From: Ypsolopha sequella
Taxonomy: Eukaryota; Arthropoda; Insecta; Lepidoptera; Ypsolophidae
Direction: 5' to 3'
Assembly: GCA_934047225.1 (NCBI GenBank)
Contig: OW203989.1
Span: 2,331,977 to 2,395,976 of the forward strand
DNA: 64,000 bases
Below, piece after piece: positions 42,702 through 53,482 of this stretch. Both the position numbers and the translations under genes were made by a program. How positions within the stretch are numbered: the first letter of the stretch is position 1; each line of letters begins with the position of its first letter. A model generated the notes under the pieces. It worked only from the letters and a program-made list of their open reading frames with translations. It made no database searches and was not told the origin of the DNA.

Positions 42702-43144
42702 TTTAGAGTATTCATAGTGATGGATTTCGCAAAATAAACATAATCTTAGTTAATGAGAACTGTGAATTTCTTAACTGTCTGAAGCAACAATATTGTAGCG
42801 ACGACAGCGCCATCTGTTTCTTAAGAACAGGGCGTGAAATCACATAACACCCTCGTGAGCGTTCTATATGTGCAGTACAAGCTAGTATATCAGGCAGAAG
42901 CAAAAATAACAGTAGACAAGTATGATGGAAGAATTCACCGGTCCGGGTAGGAACCTCGGTGGCGCAATTGGTAGCGCGCTTGTCTTGATAACAAGAGGTC
43001 GCAGGTTCGAATCCTGGCCCTTGGAATTTTTTCATATTCTTGTCTTTGGGTTTGTTTCTGATTGATCTTTTCTAGTTTGTAATGCACTCTAATAATATTT
43101 AGAGTATTCATAGCGATGGATTTCGCAAAATAAACATAATCTTA
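42702..43144. repeat. 47-bp direct repeats flanking a tRNA-like insert
   Basis: Positions 42702-42748 and 43098-43144 are identical except for one base (T at 42718, C at 43114). They enclose 349 bp, including the tRNA-like unit at 42953-43024. Such long flanking repeats are unusual for a SINE target duplication and could also be the remains of a local tandem duplication. Confidence 0.85.
42953..43024 (+). ncRNA. tRNA-like sequence (tRNA pseudogene or SINE head)
   Basis: D stem GCGC-AATTGGTA-GCGC, anticodon stem CTTGT-CTTGATA-ACAAG and T arm GCAGG-TTCGAAT-CCTGG can all be drawn. The GGTTCGAATCC B box is perfect, and a T6 run follows at 43027-43032. Only about three of seven acceptor pairs form. 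The apparent anticodon UGA would mean Ser, but the long variable arm of tRNA-Ser is missing. It is therefore unlikely to be a working tRNA, though it may still recruit Pol III. Confidence 0.6.
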
Positions 43145-43614
43145 TTTTATTCTTTTTGTTTTTAGTATAAAATGGCCGAATATTTAATTAAAGCTATCGA
43201 CTTTTTTATCATCAGTAGTTAATAATACAGTCACATTAATTTTACTAAGTGCAAGTAAAGCCCAACAAATCCCACCATTCACTCTCCTAAATCTTATTAA
43301 TTTGTTTTCTACAAAGACTGCCCCGAAATGATTTTTGATGATCAAATGATGAAATCTGAGCAGGAAATGAAGATTAAAAAGGAGTTTTAATTTGAATATA
43401 AATAAAAGAGTGCTGTAAATAAAAGATTGCGTCAAATAAATAAAAGATGAAACTTGAAACTCGTTTGGTCGGATTACAGATCTGATGTTACGATAAAACC
43501 GCATGCTGTTAGGAATTTTAATAATTTACTGAAGATGTAACAAGAAATACAACTTAGGTATCTACCCTATTGTGCGAGTAAGGAGTACTATACTTTTTAC
43601 TATTATCTTTATTT

Positions 43615-44090
43615 AAGGCGATTACCATCGCCAAATTAGCAGCTCGATATTTGTCACTACAAATATCAACGGAAACGACATTGAAATAACGTTCATATCA
43701 GCGCGCAATGCATAGTGGCTGTTACGACGCTCGCTGCGTCCTTGATAGAGGGAAATAGGGGAAAATTATACTTTTCACTTGGACGTGATTACTCGATTGA
43801 ATAATCTTATGTTATGTTTATAGCTATAAAGTTTATCTATTTATCAAAGCGTAGATGAATTCAATCGGCCAAGCAACTCAGGAGCAGTAGGGAATTTGAG
43901 GTCAAAAAACGCCATTCAAAAAATTCATGTAGAAGTTTTGGTGCTATGAAAAAGAAAGCTGTTGCATATGTTGTCTAAGAGTTGATTATTCATAAGACAT
44001 TTTTTCATTATTTTTGGTTTGGCCATAAACGAGCAGTAGGCTTTAGAAAGTACCCATTTGGCAATAGTAAGGCCCTTAATAGACCGCCTC
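43615..44090 (-). repeat. LINE 3' region, copy B (truncated)
   Basis: Roughly 85-90% similar by eye to 44473-44950. It begins within the end of ORF2 (- strand KALTIAKWVLSKAYCSFMAK) and covers part of the 3' UTR, ending at CGCCTTAAATAAAG. Confidence 0.8.
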
Positions 44091-44099
44091 TATGGTCTA

Positions 44100-45060
44100 T
44101 TGGCTTAACTAAATTCATTATTCATTATTCTTTATTGTACACACACGGAAATATAAACATGAACAAAATTACAGTAAAAAGATGCACATTGGCGAGCTTA
44201 TCTCTAAACAGAGATTTCTGACAGCAAAACCATCACAATAGGAAAAGGGAACATAAACGGAGTAATCATACACGTGTACACAGAGAAGAAGAATATACAA
44301 AGAATTATACAAGTTTAATAACAAAATAAAAATTATATCAATACTTACTATAAATACAATATATAAAAATAATATTAAATATACATAGTGTGTAATAAAC
44401 TACATAAACATAAATATATATAATATCTATCTATTCAGATTGTGAGAGGTAGTGTTATTTAAGCTTTTTCTTAAGGCGATTACCGTCGCCAAATTAGCAG
44501 CTCGATGTTTGTCTGTATGAATATCGACGGAAACGACATTGAAATAACGTTCAAATCAGTGCACAACGCGTGGTGGCTGTTACGACGCTCGCTGCGTCCT
44601 TGAAAGGGCAAAATAGGACAAAATAATACTTTTCACACGGGCGTCATTGTTAGATTGAATAATTCTATGTTACATTTATAGCTATCAAGTTTATCTATTT
44701 ATCAAAGCATAAATGAATTAAATCACCTAAGCCGCTAAGGAGCAGTAGGAAATTCAAGCCAAAAAAACACCATTCAGTTGAAACAATTTTTCATATAAAA
44801 GTTTTGGTGGTACGAAAAAGAAAAATGTTGCATATGTTGTCCTAGAGTTGATAATCCATAATACATTTTTTCAAAATTTTTGGTTTGGCCATAAAAGAGG
44901 AGTAGGCTTTAGAAAGTACCCATTTGGCGATATTAAGGGCCTTAAAGGAACCGATAGTTAGACAGTCACGAATACTATGTGGAAGAGCATTCCATAGTCG
45001 GACTGAATGGACACTGAATGAGTGTCCATAAGCACAGGTGTTACGTGTTACTAAACCCCT
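44100..45060 (-). pseudogene. LINE ORF2 C-terminus plus full 3' UTR, copy A
   Basis: On the - strand the start of this copy reads TCAYGHSFSVHSVRLWNALP-like sequence (NTCAYGHSFSVHSVRLWNAL, then PHSIRDCLTIGSFKALNIAK, then WVLSKAYSSF). This is the conserved end of Jockey/CR1-group ORF2 proteins. The 3' UTR then runs to AGATAAGCTCGCC.. GTGTACAATAAAGAATAATG at about 44145-44120, a common lepidopteran LINE 3' end. Everything upstream of the last ~60 codons is missing. Confidence 0.8.
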
Positions 45061-45099
45061 ACAGTAGTATAAAAGTTATAACTAGTTCGGAAGTGGCGG

Positions 45100-45800
45100 G
45101 TTCAAACTCACATCCATTACGTTAGGATGACGCTATTTCACAGTTCAAACTCGGAAACACCTCTGACACCCCTTCGGAGATTCATGTAATAACGATCTAT
45201 TTTTAATATTTAATTTTAATATTAATCGAGGAAGAGCTTTTCTTTTTACTGTTAGCTTTACCTTTAGTAGTTTCCCTCAAAATTAAACCTTTATTTCTTG
45301 ATTTTTTTGCATGCGGCTTCGCGTAGAAGTGTCTTTCAATTATCGACAGTTTTCGGATTAGCAGTTATTTTATCATAACCCCTTATAGCCTATATGTTGA
45401 CGAGGGTTACTACGATTACAACAAAGAAAACCGCATCCAAATCCGTCAAGTGGTTCCCGAGTTAAAACGCGTACATACAGACAGACAGACAAAAAGTGTA
45501 GTTTTGGCTCGTACTTTTTTTGTATGAGGCCTCGAACCAAATTAAGTGAAGGCACATTGCCGGGCTAGGCCAGCAAAAACATTACCGGCCGCTAATTGCG
45601 TTTCAAAACGTACAGACCGAAAACCTTTTATTATGTTTAGATGCCTATCCCTAGCCTATAGTTTACACGGAACTGCTAGCAAACAGTCCAATCCCCCCAT
45701 CAAAATATATTATATTGTCACGACATGAATTGCAAAGGGAGTGTCAGAGTTTGAATTGCGAAATGCAAGTTACAGTTCACACTATTAGACCTCAAGAGGC
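45100..45800. repeat. Fragments of a SINE-like repeat in both orientations
   Basis: CACAGTTCAAACTCGGAAAC.. CACCTCTGACACCCCTTCGG.. GATTCATG at 45135-45187, and inverted GTCACGACATGAATTGCAAA.. GGGAGTGTCAGAGTTTGAAT at 45717-45760, both match the better copy at 55308-55600. Between them, a 45370-45490 piece with ACAGACAGACAGAC is another dispersed fragment. Confidence 0.6.
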
Positions 45801-45910
45801 GGCGAAAACTAACTATTTGCGCTATATCTAATATTTTGTTTAATATTTTATTTATTTTTACCATTAAATAGACAGAATCCAAAAAACAAGTAGAGCGCGA
45901 ATAAAAAGTA

Positions 45911-46106
45911 ACCTGTCCATACAAAATGTAACCTGTCCATACAAAAAGTAACCTGTCCATACAAAATGTAACCAGTCCATACAAAATGTAACCTGTCCAT
46001 ACAAAATGTAACCTGTCCATACAAAATGTAACCTGTCCATACAAAATGTAACCTGTCCATACAAAATGTAACCTGTCCATACAAAATGTAACCTGTCCAT
46101 ACAAAA
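45911..46106. repeat. 20-bp tandem repeat, about ten copies
   Basis: ACCTGTCCATACAAAATGTA repeated almost without change. Variants are AAAAAGTA at about 45943-45950 and ACCAGTCC at 45971. The three overlapping - strand frames of up to 128 codons are artefacts: a stop-free 20-bp unit reads through in all frames. Confidence 0.97.
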
Positions 46107-46254
46107 TAAACAGTAACGTGAAGCCTATTTAAAATTTACAAGGAATTAATATTTTAATATAAATTTATATTTTAATGTAAAATTATATGGATTTATGGCT
46201 ATGCAGGTGTATTGTTTCTTTGAAAAATTTTATCATGATTACTAGAGAATGCGG

Positions 46255-46306
46255 TTTCACCCTGCCTACTTACATACAAGTTTCACCCTGCCCACTTACA
46301 TACAAG
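46255..46306. repeat. 26-bp direct duplication
   Basis: TTTCACCCTGCCTACTTACA then TACAAG is followed immediately by the same unit with CCC in place of CCT. Confidence 0.9.
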
Positions 46307-46502
46307 TTTAAAGTGATTAGTGATTACTTACATAATAATATCACAGGTGGATTGAAAGATTTTATATAGTTTTCGTTTGACAGATTACAAAGATCCTTTG
46401 CTTTAACCGTTGAATTTAACGTAATTACAATAAGGTTCAAAAGTAGCTTTTGATCAAACAAGTCGGCTAACGTAGCTGGATGAAATCAATTTGTTCTATA
46501 CA

Positions 46503-46963
46503 CGGGGAAATTTAAGTGGTTTTGGAAACCAAATCTGGTGATAGTATTCCTGCGTACGCACAACTTGAGCAAACACTGGGGTTAGCTCTACTTTTCTAAT
46601 AGTAGTTTTTACGCCCGTGTGTCATACTACATTTTTCAATGCATAGTATGAGGAAATGAAAACAAATATAATCTTGTGAACTTTAAATTATAATTGGCTC
46701 AAAGGGACTGTATCCAGAGCCGTTAAACAGTGGAAGAAAAAGTATAACGTCTATGGTACACAGAAAAGGCTGCAGGTTAGCCAACCATTGTAAATAAATT
46801 TGAAAAAATAATAATAATAAAGCCCTAGGGCAAAATAATCGACTTTCTGTTCGGTTTTGATGCATAAAAAGTGAGCCTTTACGAGCACTTGCATTGAAAA
46901 ACATATTTATACTACATACGAGTAACATCAGTTTTCGTTCCCAAAACCACTTAATTTCTTCTT
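46503..46963. mobile_element. Candidate MITE with ~24-bp inverted ends
   Basis: GAAATTTAAGTGGTTTTGGAA at about 46507 pairs with TTCCCAAAACCACTTAATTTC ending at about 46959, with one gap. The interior is non-coding. There is no clear target duplication. Confidence 0.5.
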
Positions 46964-46964
46964 G

Positions 46965-48500
46965 TATTGTACATGGAAAACTTTTGGTATATTTTTATCG
47001 GATAATCTATAAATAAACAAAATCTGCAAAAAAATCCCTATCAAACGTCATACGTCAACACATTTTACTCCCCCAATCTTTTACTTTTAACTTACATAGA
47101 ATAAGCGCCACTACAAGCTATAATGACTTCTATTCGGGCGCCTTATGAACTGCCACTGAATACCGAAATATGTATATGTTCCTACGTTTATAGGCAGTCC
47201 TAACTTTAAATTATCGACAAAGTTAGAAGCAAAGGTCACCCACTCTAATCTGACCTCACTCGACCAACGGTTTCCAATAGTTTGAAGGTATTCACAACTG
47301 GTCGTAAAGCCATTGACGTAGGAAATGTCCGATACAGCATAATCGAGTGCTCTTCCTAATCCGAAGGAAGCAATCCATCAGGATCTTATCGGCAGGAAGC
47401 GTGTCGCATCTAGCCCGTTTCAGCTCTGTGTTTATTTTTGAACTGTAAAATATCTTCCGTTTGCTATGCATGGAATAAATAGAGTGATTCCCATAAAAAA
47501 ATCTACTCCCATCAAGTTTTGGCTTCTTTCTCTCAATTCCGGCATAACTCAAAAAGTGCTGAATATTGAAAGTACGTGACCGATTTAGCTCGGAATATAG
47601 GAGCGGCATTTGATAAAAGTTTCGGTAATACGGAGTTTTGTGTTACTGTATCCAATATTAAACATTTACATACTTTTTGATACTTTGTTAAGACTGATGT
47701 CATGTATGCAGATGTACAACTTATGATTTGAATCATCAGTAACTCCTATTACAACGTATCAAGAACTACTTTAGCTTCCATTTAAAGTACAGTTTAATGT
47801 TTCGTGTTCCACTGTGTGGTTACCAGTAAATACTTAAGTTTACAGTCCCGAGTGGGGGCGTACTTAAAACGGTAAGTTGTAAAAACTGCCATTTCGCCTC
47901 CTTTATGCAGCTTATTGGCAGCTGCCCGGCCGTTCTGCATAACTTCTGAAAATATACGTCTTGTCGACTGTATTAGTGCACTTTTTGGATGTTTCACGAC
48001 GCGCCGGCATTTTACATGCGTCTGCTGCTAAAAGGGCGTTCTGTCTGGTCAATTCGTTAAGTGTGAATTTCGTAGCAACATTTTCTTTAAAATGCCACAC
48101 ATAGTTAATTGGTTACAGCCCTGATTCTGCTTTGAGCTTTTTTAAGGTATTGGTGTGATTGATTCATTTAGATCAGAATAATTTGCGCCACTATCCCTAG
48201 ATTTCACATCTGTCAAGCTAAGCTTTTTATGAAAAGTAGTACTGTGATTGGTCCATTGACAAAACTGAGATCGACACGTATTACAAACCAGCATCATTTA
48301 CGCAAATATTCCCCGATTTCACATTTCAGAACTTCGAGCGGTCGAGAGAAAGAATCTTTGGTTAGACCACAAAAGGTTTCTGTTACAAAGAACCCTAAAT
48401 ACGAATATCCTTTTAAAGATACAAAAAGTTAACCAACAGAAAACTTTAGAACGAGCGCTTAAAACTGTACAAAAATCGTTTGGGAAACAAAAAAAGAAGT
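46965..48500. other. Non-coding, nothing recognised
   Basis: Two - strand frames (105 codons at 47609-47292, 67 codons at 47997-47794) show no domain features. No repeat family was identified. Confidence 0.35.
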
Positions 48501-48539
48501 TAAAAGAAAAAAACCTAAACGGGTTCGCGCATGCGCGCC

Positions 48540-48612
48540 ATGTGCCGCCCGGACTCGAACCCGCGCCGTCGAGGATAACATCTGGCGAGCTCAACCGTTG
48601 GGCCATCACGAT
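48540..48612 (-). ncRNA. tRNA-derived SINE head
   Basis: On the - strand TGATGGCCCAACGGTTGAG fits an A box and D arm, and GGGTTCGAGTCC is a full B box 35-40 nt further on. The T stem has mismatches and no acceptor stem closes, so this is a Pol III-promoter remnant rather than a tRNA. Confidence 0.55.
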
Positions 48613-48711
48613 GTCGTGAGAATTTGATCACGTTGCCTGCACGAGTATGTGGTGTGGAGATTATACACACTGACTTTGATATTGCTGAAAAGAGGTGGCA
48701 CTCGTCCATAC

Positions 48712-49944
48712 CATAGATAAATAAAGGAAGGATAGATTGCTATCTCCTTGTACTTTGTACTATTCGCAATACTAAAAATAACGTTGCTAGATGGCGTTAC
48801 TTGTCTCGCTGGAAATAAAATTTGTCTGAAATCGACGAAATAAAGCATTTTACGGTTCTGGTTCATCATATTTATTTATTTTATGAATAAAAACACAAAA
48901 TTTTCATAACATCGCATCAGAAAATAGTGAACTCTTAATCAGATGTTTTTAACATTTTTTTCATTAAACTTTCGGTGGTAAGCTGGCAATCTAACTAAGC
49001 GTGCAGATGGTTATTCTGGATTCCGGTACATGGCGCACAACGATCAATTAAACAAAATATGTGCATTAAAATTCGCTTTATTTACCTAACACTCACTACT
49101 CATACATACCGGTATATAACTTTACTCTTCGACTCAACTGTCATGAAAGAAAGAAGAAAGAAGAAAGAAAAAATTTATTTGCAAAAATTGTGGTATACAT
49201 AAAGATGGTGAGGTACACAAAATTTGTTCAGCACAGTTTACCTTATTCAGGCATGCAAATTTTAGATTAGGTATACATTTTATATAATATCTATTCATAA
49301 AGTTTCTATAATAACATCACTAATTTCTAAGTAACTATAAATTTGCTATATTACAACAGTACTTAAATTCAAAAAATCTTTAATGTCATAGAAACATTGC
49401 TGTGTTAAATAATTAAATAACAGTTTCTTAAATAAATTGTAGGGCTTTTCTTTGAGACTGTCTGGTAACTTATTAAAAATCTTTATTTGCATAAAATATG
49501 TGGTTCTTTGGCAAAATTCCGTTCTGTATTTTGGAGTTATTAGTTTGTTTGGGTATCTAGTATTAAAATTGTATCTATCACTATACTTTAGGAATAAATT
49601 TGTATGTGATTTCGTGAAACATGCCATTTCATAAATATATAGACATGCACGGTTGAGCGATTTATCCTCAAATTTATCGTATGCCATGTGTCGCGTATTG
49701 TCGTATTCTAGCAAATTTTTGTTTTTGGGGCGCAGTATAGTTGCTCTACACACACGGACACATCGAATTTCGTTTCATCAACTGTTCGATAGATGGCACT
49801 AGGTATGTCACAATTTATCTAGTATAGTAGCGACATCATAAATAATAAGTCGAACTACTAGGTACCGGCGAAAATAATAAGTTTTACGCGGGCTTTGTTC
49901 TAATGTATGGAGTGAGCAATCTATCCTTCCTTTATTTATCTATG
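48712..49944. mobile_element. Element bounded by perfect 30-bp inverted repeats, holding a LINE insert
   Basis: CATAGATAAATAAAGGAAGG then ATAGATTGCT at 48712-48741 is mirrored exactly at 49915-49944. The interior (about 1.17 kb) contains a 5'-truncated LINE on the - strand. Without that insert the element would be about 600 bp. No transposase. Confidence 0.6.
49142..49760 (-). pseudogene. LINE ORF2 C-terminal fragment with 3' UTR
   Basis: The - strand frame 49753-49346 contains YNFNTRYPNKLITPKYRTEF then QIKIFNKLPDSLKEKP. This is the end of ORF2 in Jockey-like elements (NTR...L..P.. T....S....IK..N.LP..LK). The 3' UTR continues to CAAATAAATTTTTTC and then a (TTTCTTC)n-like tail at about 49172-49142. 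Reverse transcriptase and endonuclease domains are absent. Confidence 0.8.
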
Positions 49945-50459
49945 TCCATACGAACAACTTTTAGACTAGGTGCAGTGAAGACCGCATCGAGTAAGATACA
50001 TTGGACTTTGTACCTATCTTATATTCTTCTCTGTAGGGGCTAATCTCGTACTACAAGTGTATAGCTTGATGTGGTCTCCACTGTACATGTACATAGTAAC
50101 TAATATTTCTTCTGTGATGGTACCAAACCAGAAATCGGAAACAAAATCTGCTGTTTCATAAAAAAGATACACATCTACTTGAATAAAATGTTTCAAACCC
50201 GAACAGTTGCCTTTCCCGCGATTTGTTTTGGTTTGTTTGTTTGACGTTTGTATCTAGATTTCGGTTTTTCCGCGCCTAGAACAACACAAAATCGATCCAG
50301 TAGATTATCTTAAATCTTTGTTAGTGCTCAAGTGTCGTTTCTGGGCTTAACTTAAATGTAAATTAACAATAAAAGGTCCAAAGGCGAGCTTATCTCAAAT
50401 ATTGAGATAATTTTTATTATTGAGATAATATTATATTATATTGAGATAATATTATATAT

Positions 50460-50501
50460 AGACACACCGGGTTCAATTAAACAATATAACCCGGTGTGTC
50501 T
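50460..50501. repeat. Short perfect hairpin
   Basis: AGACACACCGGGTT and AACCCGGTGTGTCT form a 14-bp perfect stem around a 14-nt loop. It lies just downstream of an AGGCGAGCTTATCTC LINE 3'-UTR-like fragment at 50382 and several TTGAGATAAT repeats. Confidence 0.7.
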
Positions 50502-50778
50502 GTACATTGAAGAAAAGTAACAAAAATAGAAAGGAGGTGACTAGTAAAGAATACAACACAAATCAGTGATTTTAAGAATTATTTTCTGTCGGTCTATCCA
50601 TATGTCTGTTTGTTTGTTCGCGCACATCTCTAAAACCACTGAACGGATTCGGATGCGATTTCCTTTATTATAATTGTAGTGACCCTAACTATATATATAA
50701 TTGTAGGCTATAAGATGTATTACGCCCCAGCCAAAAACGGGGCAGAGTTGAATAAACGCGGGCAGAGTTGAATATAAT

Positions 50779-50994
50779 TTACCATACATACTCGTACACA
50801 TCGATAAAGACAAAATAAATATACTTGAATATGCAACAAAATCTTACAAGAGTACTTAGGAAAATGACCGAGTATTTGGATTGGATCTTCACATATTCGG
50901 CTGCTAATTGTTCGCAACGAATGAGCATTACTAGTAAGGTTACAATTCCGATGGCTGCTGCAGTTTGCGTAATAAGTTGATATTTCAACTCCAT
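50779..50994 (-). CDS. Possible small exon encoding a membrane segment, unrecognised
   Basis: The - strand frame begins at an ATG in good context (AGGAAAATGG). It encodes MELKYQLITQTAAAIGIVTL then LVMLIRCEQLAAEYVKIQSK, a hydrophobic helix followed by a polar segment. A GTAAGA donor-like site lies after FLSTL (about 50848), so the exon may end there. No family is recognised and no partner exon is seen. It could be a chance frame. Confidence 0.2.
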   Translation of the reverse strand: MELKYQLITQTAAAIGIVTLLVMLIRCEQLAAEYVKIQSKYSVIFLSTLVRFCCIFKYIYFVFIDVYEYVW

Positions 50995-51099
50995 TTTCCT
51001 TACTTTATGCTTGTCTAGTGTGTAGGTATGTTAGCATTTCCTGTCGGACGATCATACTGCGTAGTATGGCTTGTAGTTAACTAAGTAAATATGTCTCGA

Positions 51100-51720
51100 A
51101 AAATTCTTGTTAATGTTACTGGCAAAACTAGATTTTAGAAGAAACTAGTTTTGCTTAGGCTAAACGGAAATGAGAAAGGCCAAAAGGATGCTAACTCCGC
51201 TCTATTAGGCTCTATGTGGGTATTGTTTTGTCACAATGGACCATTAGTTAATATAACTTATCTATCTGTCTTTAGTGTTGGTCATTATTTATTTCATTTA
51301 TTACTTCAAGTATTGTATCTCTAAGGATAAATTTTATTTGAACTAGGATAAACGTGTGTATGTTGCAGTCAAAACTCATAGCCGGTCAAAAGTAGTTTTG
51401 ATTGCGAAAATCAGTCAAAACTAGTTTTGACTAAGTTGGTCTGAAGTAATTTTGATTAAAAAGTATTTCTGGGTTGTCATAAAAAAATAACCACGAAGGT
51501 TAGGTATGGCGGTCGCGGAACTGTGTTCCGCGACTTGCCATTCCTAACCTTCTGACCTAACCTACCGGCTCTCTTCTACGCTGCAGGACATCCGAAAAAC
51601 TAATTTTGCCTGCGAATATCAGTCAACACTACGTTCTTAGTCATAACTAGTTTTGACTGACTCATTCTCACAGTCAAAAGTAGTTTTGACCAGAAATGAC
51701 TTTTGACTGTGACATATGTT
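51100..51720. mobile_element. Element with repeated AGTCAAAACTAGTTTTGACT palindromes
   Basis: The 20-bp perfect palindrome AGTCAAAACTAGTTTTGACT lies at 51413-51432. Near-copies lie at 51639-51658 and 51672-51690, with half-sites around 51368, 51387, 51604 and 51700. Between them is a ~27-bp-arm hairpin (51496-51550, see separate entry). This looks like a non-autonomous element, but its ends were not defined. Confidence 0.5.
51496..51550. repeat. Long stable hairpin
   Basis: GAAGGTTAGG-ATGGCG-GTCGCGGAAC, loop TGT, GTTCCGCGAC-..GCCAT-CCTAACCTTC. The inner 10-bp stem is perfect and the outer stem has single mismatches. It is GC-rich against an AT-rich background. Confidence 0.75.
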
Positions 51721-51734
51721 AATCCTGACGGGAA

Positions 51735-52080
51735 AAGTGGCGCAGGCACAGAACAATCCATCAGCCTAGTTCGTCCACTGCTGGACATAAGTCTTTCCAG
51801 GATTTTGTCACTCCCGGCGGTCATCCTGGAAGAATTGCCCATACTCACACACGCTGGGCAGGCGGGTTGGTGAGCGCGGTGCCGGAACCCTCGCACTAGT
51901 GACGCCGCTGCCCGTCACCAGTTTGTTAGGTACATATAAGGCCCGGCTATTAGGGATGGATATACCGCCATCCATCGGTCCCAGGCATAGTGGGCCTCCT
52001 GGTTTTTTGCCTGTGAGCTGTCCTCTTACTCTCCCCCGAATTACTTCGAGGGGGTCACAGAACAATAAATTAATTAAATG
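51735..52080 (-). repeat. Dispersed LINE-derived repeat
   Basis: The part to 51925 is the inverse of 13405-13545. It continues with AAGGCCCGGCTATTAGGGAT.. TCGGTCCCAGGCATAGTGGG.. TACTTCGAGGGGGTCACAGA, a segment absent at 13.4 kb. An 85-codon - strand frame runs over it without domain features. Confidence 0.6.
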
Positions 52081-52146
52081 TTCTGAGGGCGCTGGTCAAC
52101 TTTCCATGATAGTTAAAAGTAACTCAAACATCAGCGTTAGCCAGTA

Positions 52147-52406
52147 ACAGGGTGTACTAGGGTCGGCTGAAAATACACTTTTTTCGAATTATAGATATGA
52201 CTAGTGGAATAACTAAACTACCTAACCAACATAACATTATTTTACAATTTGTAAAAGTTTGAGTCTAAATTCGGAGCCTATAGATAGGGGCCAATATTTT
52301 TTATTTTTCATTTTTTTATTTGAGCTTTTCATAAATCGCTTCAAATTTATTTCACTAGCCACATAATGAAATTCGAAAAAAATATATTATCAGTCCACCC
52401 TATTGT
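52147..52406. mobile_element. MITE-like element with imperfect ~60-bp inverted ends
   Basis: ACAGGGTGTACTAGGGTCGG.. CACTTTTTTCGAATTATAGA.. GACTAGTGGAATAA is mirrored by TTATTTCACTAGCC.. GAAATTCGAAAAAAATATAT.. CAGTCCACCCTAT. The CAGGGTG-type end resembles Tc1/mariner MITEs. Confidence 0.6.
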
Positions 52407-52409
52407 GTA

Positions 52410-53480
52410 CCTATTGACTAGTAATGTGATATTTAACATTCTGAGGCGATCGTGCCGGAAGTATATTGTAAATCAATTGTTATCGATAATCAATAATTCT
52501 ACCGGTTAAATCGTTTTTTTAGCTTTTATGTTAGTTACCTAAATTTAATTTAGATTAATTACTCTTCGTGTAATTAATAATTAAATCCTCATTAGCAAAA
52601 TAGGTATCAAAGCACATACGTAATTGTAAAAAATATTATTACAAATTATTCGGTGCATTAATATTTTAATATCGTAGTCGTGCTGCAATTTTGTTTAAAA
52701 ATTCCTTTTTAATAGCCAATTCGCATAATTAATGTCCGTTTTGCATGCGCACATCCTTTGAATACCAATAAATAAGTACCTGGCTACAAGACTTGGAAAT
52801 TCTTATTGTGTCGTAATAAGAAAGAATGTGCTTGGATAACTCTACACTTGGATTACCAGACGACAAAATTCTTTTGACATGTCGGGAATTTTGACCTTCT
52901 GTCAGGAAATCAGAAAAAAAAAAAGAATTGTCAGGATTTTTTAAAAGGTAACGACAAAAGTACTTAGTTTTAAATTATCTTATTTATTAAGGGGTTGTAG
53001 TTAATTGAACGTCAAATAAACAAAAATCTGCATCAAAATTACTAAGTTGGCATCAAAAAATATATATGAAAATATTTAACATATAAATTATTTTATTAAT
53101 TATTCATAATTATTTAATAAATAATTAATATATAAATCAAAAAATAGTATGTTAAAACCTAACCTAAACGTGTTGATGTCAAATTAGTAATTTAGGTGCT
53201 CATTTGGTATTTTTAGATGGTCAACCTTTATCCTTTTATCCTTTATTGAATTACATTGCGTTTATAATAAAAACTGTTTACAAAAAAGACGGGACATTTA
53301 TTGAATTATAATAGATTTTGTGAGGAATTCACGTTACGAATCTGGTAACCCTATACAACATACATGTCAAGTTGTATTGGATATCTGTGTGTTACCGGAT
53401 GTTATTAGCTATTCTCACCCATACTATGTTAAGTGCTTGATCTGACTATCAAATCACCAACAACTTACAATCTGAAAAAT
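52410..53480. other. Non-coding, AT-rich
   Basis: Palindrome-like ATTAATTAT runs at about 53090-53140. No gene or clear repeat. Confidence 0.4.
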
Positions 53481-53482
53481 TG

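Noticed and set aside
42953..43024. Functional tRNA-Ser(UGA)
   Set aside because: The acceptor stem does not pair and the long variable arm required in tRNA-Ser is absent.
45718..46104. Three overlapping - strand frames over the 20-bp array
   Set aside because: Read-through of a stop-free 20-bp tandem unit, with the same peptide in every frame.
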